This document shows positions 1-7,005 of a stretch of DNA of 32,843 nt, one piece after another. Origin of the DNA: Deltaproteobacteria bacterium UBA1386 (lineage in GTDB: Bacteria; Desulfobacterota; Syntrophorhabdia; Syntrophorhabdales; Syntrophorhabdaceae); the NCBI GenBank assembly GCA_002305765.1, contig DBQU01000014.1, positions 1 through 32,843 of the forward strand, in the 5' to 3' direction. The position numbers and the translations under genes were made by a program. The notes below the pieces were generated by a model. The model searched no databases. It saw only the letters and a list, made by a program, of their open reading frames with translations, and had not been told where the DNA came from. Position 1 is the first letter of the stretch, and each line of letters begins with the position of its first letter.

Positions 1-1
1 G

Positions 2-130
2 TGCCCCTCCTGCGGGGAGCCCTACCCCTCGGGACGGGGTGACATATGCCCCGCCTGCACGGGGGGGATATTGCCGTACGGGTCGGGGACACGGGAAGGC
101 GGCCAGGTGAATAGGCGTGAATGCGTCTGA
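2..130 (+). CDS. C-terminal fragment of a zinc-ribbon protein (5' end outside window)
   Basis: The frame is open from the first base of the window and stops with TGA at 128-130; the start lies upstream. The visible 42 residues contain two closely spaced CxxC pairs (CPSC, then CPAC about 12 residues later), the usual signature of a small zinc ribbon, followed by a glycine-rich tail. It ends 81 bases before the next gene and is on the same strand, so it may be part of the same operon. The parent protein cannot be identified from this tail alone; a C-terminal zinc ribbon occurs in many unrelated enzymes. Confidence 0.5.
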   Translation, partial: CPSCGEPYPSGRGDICPACTGGILPYGSGTREGGQVNRRECV

Positions 131-211
131 GATTGGGAAACAATAAATGGATATTATGTTTGTCCACCGCCGGTATGGGGTGGACAAACGCGTTAATGGC
201 AAGGAGAGCGG

Positions 212-685
212 ATGGTGAAAGAGGGGAAAAGACTGCTGATCGATGCAGATGTTCAGGCCGTCCTCGAGAAGAGGGGCATAAGGGAAGAGGACATTCAAGG
301 GGTCCTTGATTTCGGAGAGGAAACGGGAAATGTCTACATACACCCGGACACGGGACATCTTCTGTCCTACTTCACGCCGGCGACGACGACCTATTGGGTC
401 GAGTTCGGCCGGGACGGCGGGGCGTACAGGATATACAGGGCCTATTCCCACCGCATGGAGATACTGCATGGCTTCAACATGCCCGCGAAGAAACAGCAAA
501 CGCTTGACTGGACCTGTATGAAGTGTGACAGGAGACTCGAGCTGGCCACGGTGAAGCTGAAATACATGGAGGAGACCTTCGGTGTCGACATACCTGCGTG
601 TCCTTCCTGTCAGCGCATATTCGTAAGCGAGGAGGACGCCACTCAGAGGATGGCCCAGGCCGAGAAGATGCTCGAGGACAAGTAG
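212..685 (+). CDS. Two-CxxC redox/zinc protein, DVU_1557-like
   Basis: A 157-residue cytosolic protein without signal peptide or membrane segments. The N-terminal ~95 residues form a mixed alpha/beta domain of unknown role. The C-terminal part has a WxCxxC motif (C102, C105) and a second pair (C130, C133), followed by a charged helix ending in LEDK. This layout fits the small family NCBI calls DVU_1557 family redox protein (name recalled, not searched). The four cysteines could bind zinc or act as a dithiol. The ATG has a good AAGGAG ribosome-binding site at 200-205. The methyltransferase gene begins 8 bases after the stop, so the two are cotranscribed. Its place ahead of the methyltransferase, C-GCAxxG-C-C and radical SAM genes supports the family call. 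Biochemical function is unknown. Confidence 0.7.
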   Translation: MVKEGKRLLIDADVQAVLEKRGIREEDIQGVLDFGEETGNVYIHPDTGHLLSYFTPATTTYWVEFGRDGGAYRIYRAYSHRMEILHGFNMPAKKQQTLDWTCMKCDRRLELATVKLKYMEETFGVDIPACPSCQRIFVSEEDATQRMAQAEKMLEDK

Positions 686-693
686 CGCCTGCC

Positions 694-1383
694 ATGGAGA
701 ATGATGAACGCAGGGCATGCCTTCAGAGGATGACGGGCGGGACCTTGAGGCCCGGTGGACTGACCCTGACGACGAGGGCTCTCGAACTGTGCCGTATGCC
801 TCCCGAGGCCCGGGTCCTTGACGCGGGGTGCGGCAACGGTGTGACGCTCAGGCATCTCAGGGAACGATACGGGGTTCGGTGCTGCGGCCTCGACCTTTCC
901 ATGGAGATGCTTGCGGCAGCGAGGGACGAGGATGGGGAGGGTTCTCTCGTGCGGGCAAGAATGGAAGAGATTCCCTTCAGGAACGGCGCCTTTCAAGGCG
1001 TCCTGTGCGAGTGTGTTCTCTCCCACACCAACGCGGAGGTGGTGGTGAGGGAGTTCTCCAGGATCGTGGAAGAAGGCGGCTTCCTAATTCTTTCCGACCT
1101 GTATCATCTCTTTCCCGGGTCGGCTGCGCCGCAGGGCATGGAGGTCCTTGGCAGGGACCGTCTGGAGGAATGCCTGGCCCGGTCCGGCTTCGACATCGTA
1201 ACCTGGGAGGACAGGACCGCCGACCTCAGGAGGCTGGCGGCCGAGCTCATCATGTCGGGATGCTCGTTGCCGCCGTACCATGTGGACCCCGGGGCTGCTC
1301 CCGCAAAGGCATTCCATGATTGGCGGGGCATCGGGTACTATCTTCTTGTTGCAAGGAGGACCAATGACAACCAATGCCGATAG
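694..1383 (+). CDS. Class I SAM-dependent methyltransferase, DVU_1556-like
   Basis: A 229-residue Rossmann-fold methyltransferase. The SAM-binding motif I is VLDAGCGNGV at residues 41-50, with the acidic end of strand 2 (CGLDLS) and a motif II/III region (VVREFSRIVEEGGFLILSD) in the expected order. Just before motif I is an LRPGGLTLT segment that I associate with the DVU_1556 family, found beside a radical SAM partner. The frame is open further upstream, but ATG 694 sits 8 bases after the previous stop and gives a normal N-terminus. The 3' end overlaps the next gene by 20 bases, which suggests translational coupling. The methyl acceptor is unknown. Cysteines around residues 108-110 (CEC) may be functionally relevant in a system that is otherwise cysteine-rich. 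Confidence 0.8.
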   Translation: MENDERRACLQRMTGGTLRPGGLTLTTRALELCRMPPEARVLDAGCGNGVTLRHLRERYGVRCCGLDLSMEMLAAARDEDGEGSLVRARMEEIPFRNGAFQGVLCECVLSHTNAEVVVREFSRIVEEGGFLILSDLYHLFPGSAAPQGMEVLGRDRLEECLARSGFDIVTWEDRTADLRRLAAELIMSGCSLPPYHVDPGAAPAKAFHDWRGIGYYLLVARRTNDNQCR

Positions 1384-1840
1384 TGAAGTGATCGAACTCA
1401 ACGAAAGTGTCCTGGAGGCGGCGAAGCTCAACAGCATGGGCTATTGCTGCACGCAGATAATGGCCATCATGATGTTAAGGAGCATGGGTCGTGAGAACCC
1501 GGACCTCGTGCGGGCCGTCGGCGGGTTGTGCAAGGGCATAGTCGACGCCGGGGAGACGTGCGGCGTTCTGTTCGGAGGTGTCTGTCTCATCTCTTTGTTC
1601 CTGGGGAAGGGTTCCGACGACGAGACGGCGAAGGGCGACCTTCCCTTCGCGATCTACGATCTCGCGCAGTGGTTCGAGCGCCAGACCAAAGGACCCTACG
1701 GCGGAAAGAAGTGCGTTGATATCCTCACCGTGAGTCCCGACAAGAAGGCCTGTCTCAGGCTGATCGTGGGGACCTACGACAAGGTGCTGTCCATACTCGA
1801 GGCCTATGGCGTTCGCCCCGGGGAGACCGCGCGTGGGTGA
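1364..1840 (+). CDS. C-GCAxxG-C-C family protein, DVU_1555-like
   Basis: A 158-residue all-helical protein of the C_GCAxxG_C_C family. Its cysteines are spaced as in that family: C28/C29 in a helix after YCC, C56 in GGLCKG, C66 in ETCGVLFGG, and C74. These residues are thought to build a metal or cluster site, but no reaction is established for the family. The start ATG at 1364 has a strong AAGGAGG ribosome-binding site at 1354-1360 inside the methyltransferase gene and yields the conserved N-terminal helix. The end overlaps the radical SAM gene. The gene order of methyltransferase, C-GCAxxG-C-C protein, radical SAM protein is the same as I recall for DVU_1556-DVU_1554 in Desulfovibrio, which supports a joint function. 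Confidence 0.8.
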   Translation: MTTNADSEVIELNESVLEAAKLNSMGYCCTQIMAIMMLRSMGRENPDLVRAVGGLCKGIVDAGETCGVLFGGVCLISLFLGKGSDDETAKGDLPFAIYDLAQWFERQTKGPYGGKKCVDILTVSPDKKACLRLIVGTYDKVLSILEAYGVRPGETARG

Positions 1841-3239
1841 TGCCCGTGCCGCACGGGTGGTCAAGAGGTCGGAGAGCCTCTGTCCTGTCTGCCTCAAGCT
1901 CGTCGAAGCCACCCTGATGGAGAGGGACGGAGAGGTTTTTCTGGAGAAAACCTGCGGCGAGCATGGTCGATGGAGTGTGCCCGTCTGGAGGGGCGACCCG
2001 CGATATGAGGATTGGACGCGACCGAAGAGCCCCGCTCACCCCGAGGTCCTCTATGGCCGGGTCGAGAGGGGGTGCCCCTTCGATTGCGGTCTCTGCGCGG
2101 CTCACCGCCAGTATCCCTGTTCCGTCCTCCTCGAGATCACGAACCGGTGCAACCTCGGGTGCCCCGTCTGTTTCGCCGATACACCGCGCGATCCCATACG
2201 GCCCGACGAGCCGGACCTTCGGACGATCAGCTGGTGGTATGATCGCGTTATGGATGCGGCCGGCGCATGCAGCATACAGCTGTCCGGCGGGGAGCCCACG
2301 CTCAGGGAGGACCTGCCGGAAGTGGTGGCCCTGGGGGTGAAGAAGGGGTTTTTCTTTATCCAGGTGAATACGAACGGGATCCTCATCGCCGGCAGGCCCG
2401 GTTACGCGAAGGTGCTGCGCGAAGCGGGCCTTTCCACCGTTTTCCTCCAGTTTGACGGAACTGAGGACCGGATATACACGGAACTCAGGGGCCGCCCGCT
2501 TCTTGACGTGAAGATGGCCGCCATCGAAGAGTGTGGTGCGGCCGGACTGGGAGTGGTCCTCGTTCCCACCCTTGTGGCGGGGGTGAATACGGGCGACATC
2601 GGATCCATCCTCCGCCTTGCCGTGAAGCTGAGCCCCGTCGTGAGAGGTGTCCATTTTCAACCTCTCAGCTATTTCGGGCGCTATCACGTCGCACCCGAAC
2701 CGGCAAGAAGGTTCACTCTCCCCGAGGTCATCGCGGCGATCACCGGGCAGGCGGGCGATCTTTGCGACCGATGGAATTTCCTGCCGCCGGGCACCGAGAA
2801 CGACCATTGCTCCTTTCATGGCAGTTTCCTCGTGATGCCCGACGGCCATCTGAAGGCGACGTCCCCGTCGGCCGACCTGTGCTGCCGGGGGACGAGTGAC
2901 GGCAGGGAAGGGCTCCAGCGGACCGTTTCCACCGTGGCCAGGCAATGGTCACCCGCCTCATCCTGCTGTGCGCCCGGCATTCCGGCACACAGGGATGCCG
3001 CCGCCGGCAAACCCCTCGTTTCCGACGAGGGTGTCGTCGATCTCGACGCGTTCCTGGAGAGGGGAAGGGACTTCGGGTTCTCCATCTCCTGCATGGCCTT
3101 TCAGGACGTCTGGAACATCGACCTCGACCGGCTGCGGGACTGCTGCATCTCCATAGTGTCACGCGACGGCCGTCTCATTCCCTTCTGCGCGTATAATCTC
3201 ACGAGTGAAACAGGACAGACGCTTTACCGTGGAAGATAG
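1833..3239 (+). CDS. trsS: Cysteine-rich radical SAM protein, TrsS-like (DVU_1554 type)
   Basis: A 468-residue radical SAM enzyme. An N-terminal ribbon-like segment has CPVC (17-20) and CGEHG (C41). Next come GCPFDCGLC (C81, C85, C88) and a further Cys at 96. The radical SAM motif CNLGCPVC follows (C106, C110, C113), with SGGEPTLRED after it. The C-terminus holds more cysteines (CSFHG, CC, CMAFQDVWN, RDCC, FCAYNL), so auxiliary Fe-S clusters are likely. The ribbon plus GCPxxCGxC head resembles the tetraether synthase (Tes) group of radical SAM proteins; the AFQDVWN and CAYNLT tail is what I associate with TrsS. All active-site positions are Cys, with no in-frame TGA, although relatives can be selenoproteins. 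GTG 1833 has GGGGAG seven bases upstream; ATG 1806 in the same frame is an alternative. Substrate unknown. Confidence 0.8.
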   Translation: MGDARAARVVKRSESLCPVCLKLVEATLMERDGEVFLEKTCGEHGRWSVPVWRGDPRYEDWTRPKSPAHPEVLYGRVERGCPFDCGLCAAHRQYPCSVLLEITNRCNLGCPVCFADTPRDPIRPDEPDLRTISWWYDRVMDAAGACSIQLSGGEPTLREDLPEVVALGVKKGFFFIQVNTNGILIAGRPGYAKVLREAGLSTVFLQFDGTEDRIYTELRGRPLLDVKMAAIEECGAAGLGVVLVPTLVAGVNTGDIGSILRLAVKLSPVVRGVHFQPLSYFGRYHVAPEPARRFTLPEVIAAITGQAGDLCDRWNFLPPGTENDHCSFHGSFLVMPDGHLKATSPSADLCCRGTSDGREGLQRTVSTVARQWSPASSCCAPGIPAHRDAAAGKPLVSDEGVVDLDAFLERGRDFGFSISCMAFQDVWNIDLDRLRDCCISIVSRDGRLIPFCAYNLTSETGQTLYRGR

Positions 3240-4569
3240 GCCAGCAAGAACACCTCTCGATGAATGGATCGCCGGGAAGATCGGGGTCGGCAGGAAAGCA
3301 TCGCCATTTCTCTCACGGGACGACCTTGATCGGTATCACCTTGAGAAGCTCCGCGGCGCGGTGGACTATGCGAAGCTGAACAGCCCCTTCTACGCAAGGC
3401 TCCTCACGGCGTTTTGCGGGAGGGACCTCACGTCTCTGGAAAGTGTCGCTTCCCTGCCTTTCACGACGGCACAGGACATAAAGGACTCTCCCCTAAGCTT
3501 CCTCTGTGTCTCTCAGGACGAGATAGCGCGCGTCGTTACCCTTGCCACCTCGGGCACGACAGGCGCGTCGAAGCGGTTCTTTTTCACCGCGGAGGACCTG
3601 GAACTCACCATCGACTTTTTCCATCACGGCATGTCCACCCTCGTATCCCCCGGGCAGCGGGTGCTCATACTCCTCCCGGGGGAAAAGAGGGACAGCGTGG
3701 GCGACCTTCTGAAAAGGGGGCTTGCCAGGATGGATGTGGAGGGGATCGTTCACGGCCCGGTGCGCGATGTCGAAAAGGCGCTGTCGGACGTCGTGAGGTT
3801 CGGCATCGACTGCCTCGTCGGGATACCCACGCAGGCGCTCTGGATGGCGCGGCACGGTGGGAGGGGCATCCCGGCCGACCGTATCAAGAGCGTGCTCCTG
3901 TCGACGGACCATGTCCCGAGGGCCATCATCGACGAGCTCGGGAGGGTGTGGGGTTGCCCCGTCTTTTCCCATTACGGCATGACAGAGACGGGGCTGGGCT
4001 TCGCCGTCGAATGCGCGGCCTTGAACGGTCATCACATCCGCGAAGCGGATTTTTACGTGGAGATCGTGGATCCCGTTACGGGCCTGTCCTGCGACGACGG
4101 AGAGCAGGGGGAGGTTGTCTTCACCACGCTCACCCGGAAGGGCATGCCGCTTATCCGGTACCGCACCGGGGACATCTCCCGTTTCATGACCGAACCGTGT
4201 CCCTGCGGCACCGCGCTCAAACGTCTCGGCAGGGTCTCGGGCAGGTTGGAGGGCGGGGTGCCCGTCGGTAAAGGCCATATCCTTACCATCCCTGACCTTG
4301 ACGAGGCCCTGTTCCCCATTCCGGGATTGATCAACTACTCCGTTGAGATCGTCCGCGGAGAGGGGAAAGACCAGCTTCTCCTGGCTCTTTACACCGGCAC
4401 GGTGGACAACGGCGGCCTGGCGAATGCGGCGCGTAAGGCCGCGATGACGGTGCCCGCCATTCACGAGGCAGTCACGGAAGGCGCCCTCGAAGTCTCCCTC
4501 CCCACCTTCACCGAGACAAATCCCTTCACGACAGGAGTGGGGAAAAGGAGGATAGTGGTGAAAGAATGA
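3205..4569 (+). CDS. Phenylacetate-CoA-ligase-like AMP-forming enzyme, DVU_1553-like
   Basis: A 454-residue member of the ANL adenylate-forming superfamily closest in layout to PaaK. The phosphate-binding loop is TSGTTGAS at 115-122 and the adenine/acyl motif is HYGMTETG at 256-263. Conserved YRTGD follows at about residue 320, and a small C-terminal lid domain completes the fold. PaaK-type enzymes activate a carboxylic acid with ATP and transfer it to CoA; the acid used here is not evident. The GTG start at 3205 lies 35 bases inside the radical SAM gene; an alternative GTG at 3229 would shorten it by eight residues. The overlap implies tight coupling, and the position as last gene of the cluster matches DVU_1553 in the Desulfovibrio arrangement I recall. 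Confidence 0.8.
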   Translation: MKQDRRFTVEDRPARTPLDEWIAGKIGVGRKASPFLSRDDLDRYHLEKLRGAVDYAKLNSPFYARLLTAFCGRDLTSLESVASLPFTTAQDIKDSPLSFLCVSQDEIARVVTLATSGTTGASKRFFFTAEDLELTIDFFHHGMSTLVSPGQRVLILLPGEKRDSVGDLLKRGLARMDVEGIVHGPVRDVEKALSDVVRFGIDCLVGIPTQALWMARHGGRGIPADRIKSVLLSTDHVPRAIIDELGRVWGCPVFSHYGMTETGLGFAVECAALNGHHIREADFYVEIVDPVTGLSCDDGEQGEVVFTTLTRKGMPLIRYRTGDISRFMTEPCPCGTALKRLGRVSGRLEGGVPVGKGHILTIPDLDEALFPIPGLINYSVEIVRGEGKDQLLLALYTGTVDNGGLANAARKAAMTVPAIHEAVTEGALEVSLPTFTETNPFTTGVGKRRIVVKE

Positions 4570-4570
4570 G

Positions 4571-4680
4571 GGTTAGAACCGTTGGAGCCGTTGGACAGCT
4601 TGTGGACAGAGTCCTCTCAACAGCCTCTTCCAACGGTTCTAACGGTTCCAACGGTTCTAACGAGTCCAGCGTTCAAGCGG
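4571..4680. repeat. Inverted pair of 9-bp arrays (CGTTAGAAC type)
   Basis: Three forward units (close to CGTTAGAAC, CGTTGGAGC, CGTTGGACA) at 4571-4597 are followed after about 29 bases by six inverted units at 4627-4680 (GGTTCTAAC, GGTTCCAAC and degenerate variants). The arrays are complementary and could form a long hairpin between the convergent 3' ends of the CoA-ligase-like gene and the M48 protease gene. The bases just before the second array (TCAACAGCCT) recur before the arrays at 5396 and 12642. It may act as a bidirectional terminator, but there is no U-tract. Confidence 0.75.
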
Positions 4681-4686
4681 CTGCCG

Positions 4687-5373
4687 TTACCGCATCTTCC
4701 CCGTCACCTTGTTGATCGTATCTATCCTGTATTGCAGATTGGGGTGGGTGTCAAAGAGACCGGTAGAATCCGAATCTTTTCCTTTCGACGCGGCGTATTG
4801 CTTCATCTTTTCCAGGGCGGAAACATAGTGGTCGGGGGTGAGCCTGAGGAGGTGGCACTGGTCGATGACGTCCTTGTCGGCCTCCAGTTCCTGCGACCTG
4901 CTATACCCGCTCGTGACGAGAGGATTGACGATGAGGTTCCCGTAACCCACGCCGGGGAGGAAGAGCCCGGCTATGGTGAACGCCGCTGATGTGGCGTCGG
5001 AGAGGAGGGCGTTCTTCGCCGCGTGGTCGTACTTGATGTGGGCGTTCTCGTGAAGAAAGATGAGGGCGAGCTCGTTGTCGTCGCACATCTGCAAGAGACC
5101 CGTGGTCACGACGAGGATGCCCTTCTTCGTGTTCACCCAGGCGTTGGGGGCCTTGTCTTCGAGCACGGCGAACTGGAAGCGGTAGATGGGATAGGGATCG
5201 ACGGCCCTGCGCGAGTCCGTGAGGACACGGTCCACCCTCTGATACATCTCGGGATTCTCCCGGGCCTTGACATACTTAACCTTCTGCCCCGCGCATCCGC
5301 AAAGGAGAAAAAGGCAAAGCACGACCATCAGAGCCCTGGTGCATATCACCATTCTGCTTCCTTTAGGGGACAT
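4687..5373 (-). CDS. M48 family metalloprotease, predicted lipoprotein
   Basis: A 228-residue zinc protease of the M48 (Ste24/HtpX/BepA-like) group. A signal sequence ends in the lipobox LCGC (C27 lipidated), so the mature protein should be anchored in the periplasm. The zinc motif is HENAH at 108-112; the third ligand is the Glu in QELEAD near 164. The region around 82-94 (TKKGILVVTTGLL) is the usual edge strand of M48 enzymes. There is no TPR domain, so it is shorter than BepA and closer to LoiP/YcaL-type proteases. A start at Met8 is possible and would give a more compact signal peptide. It lies 52 bases downstream of the cation efflux gene on the same strand, with a 9-bp repeat array in the gap. 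Likely role is envelope protein quality control. Confidence 0.85.
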   Translation of the reverse strand: MSPKGSRMVICTRALMVVLCLFLLCGCAGQKVKYVKARENPEMYQRVDRVLTDSRRAVDPYPIYRFQFAVLEDKAPNAWVNTKKGILVVTTGLLQMCDDNELALIFLHENAHIKYDHAAKNALLSDATSAAFTIAGLFLPGVGYGNLIVNPLVTSGYSRSQELEADKDVIDQCHLLRLTPDHYVSALEKMKQYAASKGKDSDSTGLFDTHPNLQYRIDTINKVTGKMR

Positions 5374-5395
5374 GTTCTTCTTCCCTCAACAGCCT

Positions 5396-5421
5396 GTCAA
5401 GCCATTCAAGCAATTCAAGCC
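5396..5421. repeat. Single 9-bp array (ATTCAAGCC type)
   Basis: Three tandem units (GTCAAGCC, ATTCAAGCA, ATTCAAGCC) lie between the stop of the cation efflux gene and the start of the M48 gene. They are preceded by TCAACAGCCTG, the same leader seen before the arrays near 4627 and 12642. No forward partner array was found nearby, so this is the only unpaired copy in the window. Confidence 0.7.
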
Positions 5422-5425
5422 GCCT

Positions 5426-6334
5426 CTATCTTTTTTTGAATACACACGTTATCTCCGTAAGATCGCATTCCTCGTTGCATGGTTCGACGTGCACGATGAC
5501 ATCGGAGAAGGGTATCTTTACCTTTATCCTGTCCTCGATGCCGTGGGCGAGGGCGTGGGCTTCGTCGATATGAAGCTTTCTGCACGCGAGGAGATGAAAA
5601 TCGATATACTTATTGCTTCCTGAATGGCGGGTCCGCAATTTGTGAAACCCGGCCATGGGGAAGGACATCGCATTGATCATGTCCCTGATCTCGCGCTCCA
5701 CCTCGTCATCCAAACGCGAATCCATGATGCCCGATATGCTGGTCCGGAAGATCTTGATGGCCGAGAAGATGATTATCAGTCCGACAACGACGGCAAAGGC
5801 GAGGTCGAAGACGACGAAGCCGGTGTAGTGGGTGAGTATGATGGCTATTATCGCCCCCGAGTTGGAATAAAGGTCGCTCCTGTAATGGAGCGCGTCGGCC
5901 TTGAGCGCGCTGGAACCCGTGCGGTTGCCGACCCTGAGAAGGGTTGTGGATATGACGAAGCTGAAGACGAGGGAGAGGCACATCGCGAAAAGATCGAGGA
6001 AGGAATACGCTATGGTCCCCTTTTCGATGAACGTTTGCGAGGCCTTGAAGATGATGAATCCCCCGGACAGGACGATGATCATGGATTGAAAGGTGCCCGC
6101 GAGGTCCTCCGCCTTGCCGTGTCCGTACCGGTGCTCATCGTCGGCAGGCTCGGATGCCTTTCTCACGGCATAGAAGTTCATGGCGGACATGAAGACGTCG
6201 AGAAGGCTGTCGAGACCGGAGGAGACCACCGTCATGGAGCCCGACAAGAGCCCTACGGTGAACTTGCCCGCGGCTAGAACGAGGGCCGAGGCTGCGGCAA
6301 GAAGGGCGACCCTCTGTTTGATGTCCATGGGCAT
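5426..6334 (-). CDS. Cation diffusion facilitator (FieF-like) metal efflux protein
   Basis: A 302-residue CDF transporter exporting divalent metals (Zn, Fe, Mn or Cd) by proton antiport. It has about six membrane segments and a soluble C-terminal domain from about residue 205. The transport-site ligands match the FieF pattern: D42 and D46 in SGLDSLLD, H150 and D154 in ADALHYRSD. HRYGHGKAED at 68-77 follows TM2. The C-terminal domain has histidines at expected places (GFHKLRTRHSGS, HLLACRKLHIDEAH, VIVHVEP), and the extreme C-terminus adds CNEECDLTEITC, a cysteine-rich tail that may influence metal preference. ATG 6334 lies 8 bases from a TATAGT -10 element and has no ribosome-binding site; Met3 is an alternative start. 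Metal specificity cannot be read from sequence alone. Confidence 0.88.
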   Translation of the reverse strand: MPMDIKQRVALLAAASALVLAAGKFTVGLLSGSMTVVSSGLDSLLDVFMSAMNFYAVRKASEPADDEHRYGHGKAEDLAGTFQSMIIVLSGGFIIFKASQTFIEKGTIAYSFLDLFAMCLSLVFSFVISTTLLRVGNRTGSSALKADALHYRSDLYSNSGAIIAIILTHYTGFVVFDLAFAVVVGLIIIFSAIKIFRTSISGIMDSRLDDEVEREIRDMINAMSFPMAGFHKLRTRHSGSNKYIDFHLLACRKLHIDEAHALAHGIEDRIKVKIPFSDVIVHVEPCNEECDLTEITCVFKKR

Positions 6335-6342
6335 AGTCTCAT

Positions 6343-6371
6343 ACTATATGAAAAAATCTGGAGGTTGTACA
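6343..6371 (-). promoter_or_regulatory. Possible sigma70 promoter of the CDF gene (near-leaderless)
   Basis: On the minus strand TGTACA is followed by a 17-bp spacer and TATAGT. The -10 element ends 8 bases before ATG 6334, so the predicted transcript would have a leader of only about two bases. The -35 match is weak (4 of 6). Confidence 0.4.
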
Positions 6372-6470
6372 TTCTTTTTGGGGGGACCAGCGGCGCGGAA
6401 TGGGGTCGGACGGGGCTTTAGGAAGTTTGAAGGGGTACGGGTCCCGTCCGTGTGAATGTGGACGCCAGGG

Positions 6471-6707
6471 CATCACCTTCCTGATAAACTCTTTGTTCAG
6501 GGGTTTCGTCATGAGGCTGACAAGCACGAAGGTGATCCACCCCACGACCTGACCGGGAATGATCGCGTGGATCCTTCCCGACTTCTGTCCCTCGGCTCCA
6601 AAGAGTATGCTCCAGACAAGAACAGTGAGGAACCCGAGGGTGGAGCACCATACTGCCCCGGCGGCAGTCCCTCTACTCCAGCGCGCGGAGTCCCGGTGCA
6701 TCCGGCA
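6471..6707 (-). pseudogene. C-terminal remnant of a sodium:solute symporter (PutP-like)
   Basis: An open frame on the minus strand (about 6339-6875) holds, in its middle ~80 residues, a segment resembling the end of SSS-family transporters: a TVLVW helix, a polar loop, then IHAIIPGQV and a final helix VLVSLMTKPL, as in the last two membrane segments of PutP. The flanking residues on both sides look non-coding and the remaining transmembrane segments are absent. I read this as a decayed gene tail. The rest of the 6335-7005 gap holds no convincing gene, only the 9-bp array at 6910-6963. Confidence 0.5.
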
Positions 6708-6909
6708 ACCCGCGCGCCAACTTCCGGCATCAATATACGTTCTCACCGGAGCCTTCCCCAACAAATGTGCCGAACCAACCCCAACCATACACGAACACCC
6801 AAATATGAAGAACCCCCAGTCTCTTTCTGCCCTCTCGCGTCGGTGAAAGAAGGAAATGCTTTGCATCTCCCGCAAGAAATAACCCCCACTCCTCAGCCAC
6901 TCTCACACC

Positions 6910-6963
6910 GTCCTACAGGTCCCATATGTCCTATAGGTCCTACAAATCCTATAGATCCTATAA
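6910..6963. repeat. Six tandem 9-bp units (GTCCTATAG family)
   Basis: Six consecutive 9-mers with consensus GTCCTATAG run from 6910 to 6963, downstream of the PBP1A gene. A second array of the same family is at 17534-17576. The unit is unrelated in sequence to the CGCTTGAAT arrays but has the same period. Confidence 0.8.
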
Positions 6964-7005
6964 CAACGAGCTTCTTGTCAGGGATAAAGGTGAGACTATT
7001 TTCTG

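Noticed and set aside
128..130. Possible selenocysteine read-through of the first TGA
   Set aside because: The extension (22 codons to a TAA) shows no CxxU-type motif or conserved continuation, and I could not see a convincing SECIS hairpin.
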